Assembly (NCBI GenBank): GCA_040285825.1
Contig: JAUPSS010000004.1
Location: 6,207,658 to 6,271,657 of the forward strand
Origin: Eukaryota sp. TZLM1-RC
Lineage: Eukaryota > Metamonada: BaSk clade
Direction: 5' to 3'
DNA: 64,000 nucleotides
Shown: positions 61,901 through 64,000 of the stretch, in pieces
Numbering within the stretch: position 1 is the stretch's first letter
Layout of the letters: every line of letters starts with the position of its first letter
Notes under the pieces: model-generated
What the model saw: only the letters and a program-made list of their open reading frames with translations
Databases searched by the model: none
What the model was told of the DNA's origin: nothing
Position numbers and translations under genes: made by a program

Positions 61901-64000
61901 AGTTTCCAGTGTTTTGCCATTAATAAGTGTTGTGAGCTCCGATTTATTTTCTATTGACTTCTATATCAATAATGCTGAATTATCGGCCCTAATTGAATCA
62001 CAGTGCTCAAGCCTTGAATTTTTGAATGCAAATCTTGAACAGATTCAATTGATAGAGGGCAATCTGTTCTCCACAAATTCTTCTTTTGCATCTTTTCAAA
62101 ATCTTTCGATGCAAGGAAATGTTTTTAATTCTATTCCTAATGTCTTTATCTGTTCAAATTTAAATACTATTCTCAATTTTTTAAATTCATCAATTGAAAT
62201 TCATAACTCCACCCTATCAGGATGCTTGATTGATCAAGTTTTCAGCTTTGATGTTTTTTTCCAAGATTCAATTATATTTTTTTCCAAGATCTCTCATCAC
62301 CTTACATTTACTGATTTAAATCTTGAACATTCTACTCTCTATTTAGACACCAATTATTCTACATTAATAAATTCTTTGAAAATTGATTCAAAGAGCTTAA
62401 TTTTGGGTAACGGTAAGTATTTAAACTTGGACTTTGTTTTTGACCGGTTGGATATAATACAGGAATGTATCTCGACGCAATCTTTTCTGATTGATTTTGA
62501 GTTTCTTTTTGCTGAATTAATTGAAGAGTTTATCATCATTGAACCTTTTCACTCTGAGTTTATTTCATTAAGTTGGTGGAGCAATTTTTCTCTTTTAATT
62601 CTTGAAAATAATTTTCCAATCAGTCCATCATCTAGTTTTATTGATATTACCTTCTCCATTCCTTTAATCAATGTCAACCAAATATACTCCCAACAGCTCT
62701 GTCCACCTCAAATTTCTTTTCCGAGTTCATCTACTAAAGGTGGTTTTTTCTCAGTAAATGGTACTAATTTGGGACATAAACCACTTTTTGTTTCAAGCAC
62801 TACTATTGATTTAATTGTCCAATCTGGACCATTTAAGCATGACAGATTTGAGCTGTTGATTCCCCCAGGGTCTGGGTGTCATGAAGTCAAAGTCAAAAGA
62901 AGTCTTGACAACATTCTGACCTTTTGGACCTTTTGTTATCAAGCACCCTTTATAGAATCTGTTATGCCAAATAGGTTTCAACTTCATGATTTTATTTACA
63001 TAAATGGCTCAAATTTCTTCATAAATGAAACTTTATTAGATTTGAGTTTTGGTAATTCTGTTATCGATTTTGTCGTTTCGGTTATCAATCATGATCAAAT
63101 TCTTTTAAAGATTTCCAACCTCTGTAATCCTACTATCGGTCAAGTTCCATTATTTATTGTCATTTCAAATCAACCCTCGAACGTTTATTTTTTGGATTTT
63201 GAATTCACTGATTATGAACTACTTCCCAGCATATTATTTCCTCTAGATCACGAACTTTCAATCAATTTAGAGATGGAGTTAGATTTGACTAGCTTATCTT
63301 CTTGCAATGATATGGAAATTGCAGGCAATACTCCTCTTAATTGGACAATCTCACCGCCAACACAATTAGAACTTACTTTTTCCCTTATAGGAATTGATAT
63401 TTTTCAGTTCATCATTCATTTATCATCAGACTACTTCAAACTCGTTGAAATACTTGTAATTGATTTTGCTGTTGATTCATTAGAATATGCTTGTTTAACA
63501 AATCAAATATGTTTGATGTCGATCTCTGTTAATCACGATACCATTGATGTTAGCAAGTATAAACCAGTTTCTGGCAGCTCTGGATTGGTTGTTTTAGATT
63601 ACCTTTATACTGACAATAATTGTGTCAATGTGTCTGTTGTTTTTAAGGATCTAAATTCAAACAATGATCTTTCACTATGTACCAATAATTATTGTAATTC
63701 TTTTATTCATTTACCGAAAATTCTTGATTTTGATTCCCTCTTGCCCAATCAAGTTCAATTTGAATACAAACATACTGAAGCAAGTTTAACATTAACGGGG
63801 GAAAATTTTGACCAATTTGATGATGAATTTTGGGCCAAATCTTTTAAATTTAGCTCAAATCACTTCAAATTTTCGGATATTAAAGCTAATTCTTTAACAA
63901 TTACGACCTTTTTTGACAAAGTCGGTAATGAAACTTTGCAGTATATTGGCTTTGGTCAAGCTATTGATATTTTTTCAGTAGTTTGTGACGATTTTCTGGA
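58905..64000 (+). CDS. giant secreted RCC1/beta-helix/IPT surface protein, partial
   Basis: Open from the ATG at 58905 to the window end (at least 1698 codons, no stop seen), so the C-terminus is missing. It starts with a signal peptide (MLVDLLFTMFLVSIITIGSS). Residues about 190-490 carry RCC1-type repeats (ITSEGTLFAWGKNNYGQLGL, VYAWGSNQHGRLGLG, VMAWGRGHQGQLGE), which normally form a seven-bladed propeller. The long middle is Asn/Ser/Phe-rich with repeated short strands, like a right-handed beta helix (YYGVVYFEEGEYNEINFDVG). Toward the end are IPT/TIG-like units (YINGSNFFINETLLDLSFGN, LTLTGENFDQF). Many N-glycosylation sites. A large cell-surface or secreted adhesion-type protein is inferred. 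Confidence 0.8.
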   Translation, partial: MLVDLLFTMFLVSIITIGSSQDVSLVSPNHSSQTFYWSCETTWGDTMPVSTSTVFANGKGKNPILVVDENPSFHSLHLSGLTLRLKVTEILINGLLTLDNVHLESTTDKPPILMIHSLYLTTFADFVSIVATITDSGRISGQLHLTNSQLRVEKDAVITIDHPPIFKPLAWGDGSDGKTGTGFTENHGVLEVATEEKFVSISGSAYHTLGITSEGTLFAWGKNNYGQLGLDDTISRNLPTQVALDNIVQVSAGYRFSLARDRDNFVYAWGSNQHGRLGLGYDDDKGITFIDLPEKIENLVNVIDISTSSSHSLAVLDNGEVMAWGRGHQGQLGEDNIVNRNAPVNVLVSPNTVKVKAGRFFSFFLTSEGYLLSTGWNSLGQLCLGDSDNRLIPEFISNYDSFMVSQVSVGDEFTIFLTSEGVVYSCGRVVGRSTAFYSPLFPGIVQGLGRIRSIACGHDVGFAVDFNNVLFEFTLDQEEASPNTETEDWEVGRVFTGRYQFFLSQAEFSSVSGDEFSKIENFGLIENISGYTFNIDLPLSIHSSGAIYSDHGGLEFDKETILSGTIETISEFMVWIQGNLLMQSGCLITESLALNLGYSAISGDGTIRSNLENFGTINPTAEIQVTKNLILRETSRLEFNNQIGNTALLNIQETLNLKGYLDVNFSFQRLESFDSFQLLVFNSADGDFDQVTINCQSFFDYEFGSNGFTIFAINEIIPDLNQISFISPSGTNEDCCGTASVPCLSLSKIIERMGYYGVVYFEEGEYNEINFDVGLIGVDFEFRKASNFEANLVVSTEISCFNSSLLFENMNLNISFINHFIFGTISNITLKFVSVSFNNIFGSLITLKNSSFHLLNSSPIGSSTFLTSTSSKVEISDMVFYNFPTKSFNFENSTVIFDAVKFSETKNSPLDSNSLIYALRTKLTFSKFIVHNAEICLIEADKSDVYFVNIVFINSTASPFVHITDSIVEFTNINVTELLGQFISADNSYLIFNNSNFDTVSSVLPLISVVSSDLFSIDFYINNAELSALIESQCSSLEFLNANLEQIQLIEGNLFSTNSSFASFQNLSMQGNVFNSIPNVFICSNLNTILNFLNSSIEIHNSTLSGCLIDQVFSFDVFFQDSIIFFSKISHHLTFTDLNLEHSTLYLDTNYSTLINSLKIDSKSLILGNGKYLNLDFVFDRLDIIQECISTQSFLIDFEFLFAELIEEFIIIEPFHSEFISLSWWSNFSLLILENNFPISPSSSFIDITFSIPLINVNQIYSQQLCPPQISFPSSSTKGGFFSVNGTNLGHKPLFVSSTTIDLIVQSGPFKHDRFELLIPPGSGCHEVKVKRSLDNILTFWTFCYQAPFIESVMPNRFQLHDFIYINGSNFFINETLLDLSFGNSVIDFVVSVINHDQILLKISNLCNPTIGQVPLFIVISNQPSNVYFLDFEFTDYELLPSILFPLDHELSINLEMELDLTSLSSCNDMEIAGNTPLNWTISPPTQLELTFSLIGIDIFQFIIHLSSDYFKLVEILVIDFAVDSLEYACLTNQICLMSISVNHDTIDVSKYKPVSGSSGLVVLDYLYTDNNCVNVSVVFKDLNSNNDLSLCTNNYCNSFIHLPKILDFDSLLPNQVQFEYKHTEASLTLTGENFDQFDDEFWAKSFKFSSNHFKFSDIKANSLTITTFFDKVGNETLQYIGFGQAIDIFSVVCDDFL

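Noticed and set aside
1-64000. tRNA or rRNA genes
   Set aside because: No tRNA-like cloverleaf with a GGTTCGAATCC-type arm or rRNA-like sequence was noticed by eye; a tRNAscan or Rfam search would be needed to be certain.

Overview
This window is nuclear DNA of a flagellated, AT-rich protist. It encodes kinesin-1, two intraflagellar-transport proteins (IFT122 and an IFT56/TTC26-like protein), a cytosolic tubulin-type carboxypeptidase, a CatSper-like channel, a histone-fold CENP-S-like protein, a large RING protein and a eukaryotic glycogen-branching enzyme. Host genes are compact and mostly intronless. One clear intron, in kinesin, is only 31 nt long, and a 35-nt one is possible at the start of the branching enzyme. 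The sequence alone does not fix the species. An oxymonad, other metamonad, breviate or opalinid-type flagellate would all fit.

Layout. 1-2.8 kb: retroelement tails around a secreted membrane protein. 2.9-9.2 kb: kinesin, a small ORF, a sugar transporter and a carboxypeptidase. 9.3-18.9 kb: an accessory island of Fanzor fragments, a ZNRD2-like gene and R2-type retroelements. 19.4-24.2 kb: a repeat/AT-hook protein, an ion channel and IFT56. 24.3-30.9 kb: a second island (retroelement tails, a Fanzor fragment, a CENP-S-like gene, a Ulp1-like protease). 31-32.8 kb: a propeller-like protein and a TLC protein. 32.9-38.8 kb: a Fanzor element split by a small LTR element, a polB-like exonuclease domain and a minisatellite. 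39.8-42.9 kb: branching enzyme and inositol-polyphosphate 5-phosphatase. 43-48 kb: a Ulp1/exonuclease/Fanzor element next to a broken surface-protein gene. 48.5-64 kb: RING/KEG-type protein, multipass protein, IFT122 and a giant RCC1/IPT surface protein running off the window.

The most unusual content is a family of Fanzor (eukaryotic TnpB-like) elements. Two divergent copies (32.9-37.5 kb and 43-46 kb) carry a family-B-polymerase-type 3'-5' exonuclease domain directly upstream of, and apparently once fused to, the Fanzor domain. One of them also has a Ulp1-like protease upstream. Both copies have Asn where the last exonuclease Asp and the RuvC-III Asp are expected. All are interrupted by stops or frameshifts, so the architecture is inferred from aligned remnants. 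A second theme is at least four families of R2-like non-LTR retrotransposons with a C-terminal CCHC knuckle and restriction-like endonuclease, present mostly as 5'-truncated copies.

The cilium-related genes (kinesin, carboxypeptidase, channel, IFT56, IFT122) point to a motile flagellum. Many neighbours are divergent or convergent with 50-120 bp between them, typical of a compact protist genome.
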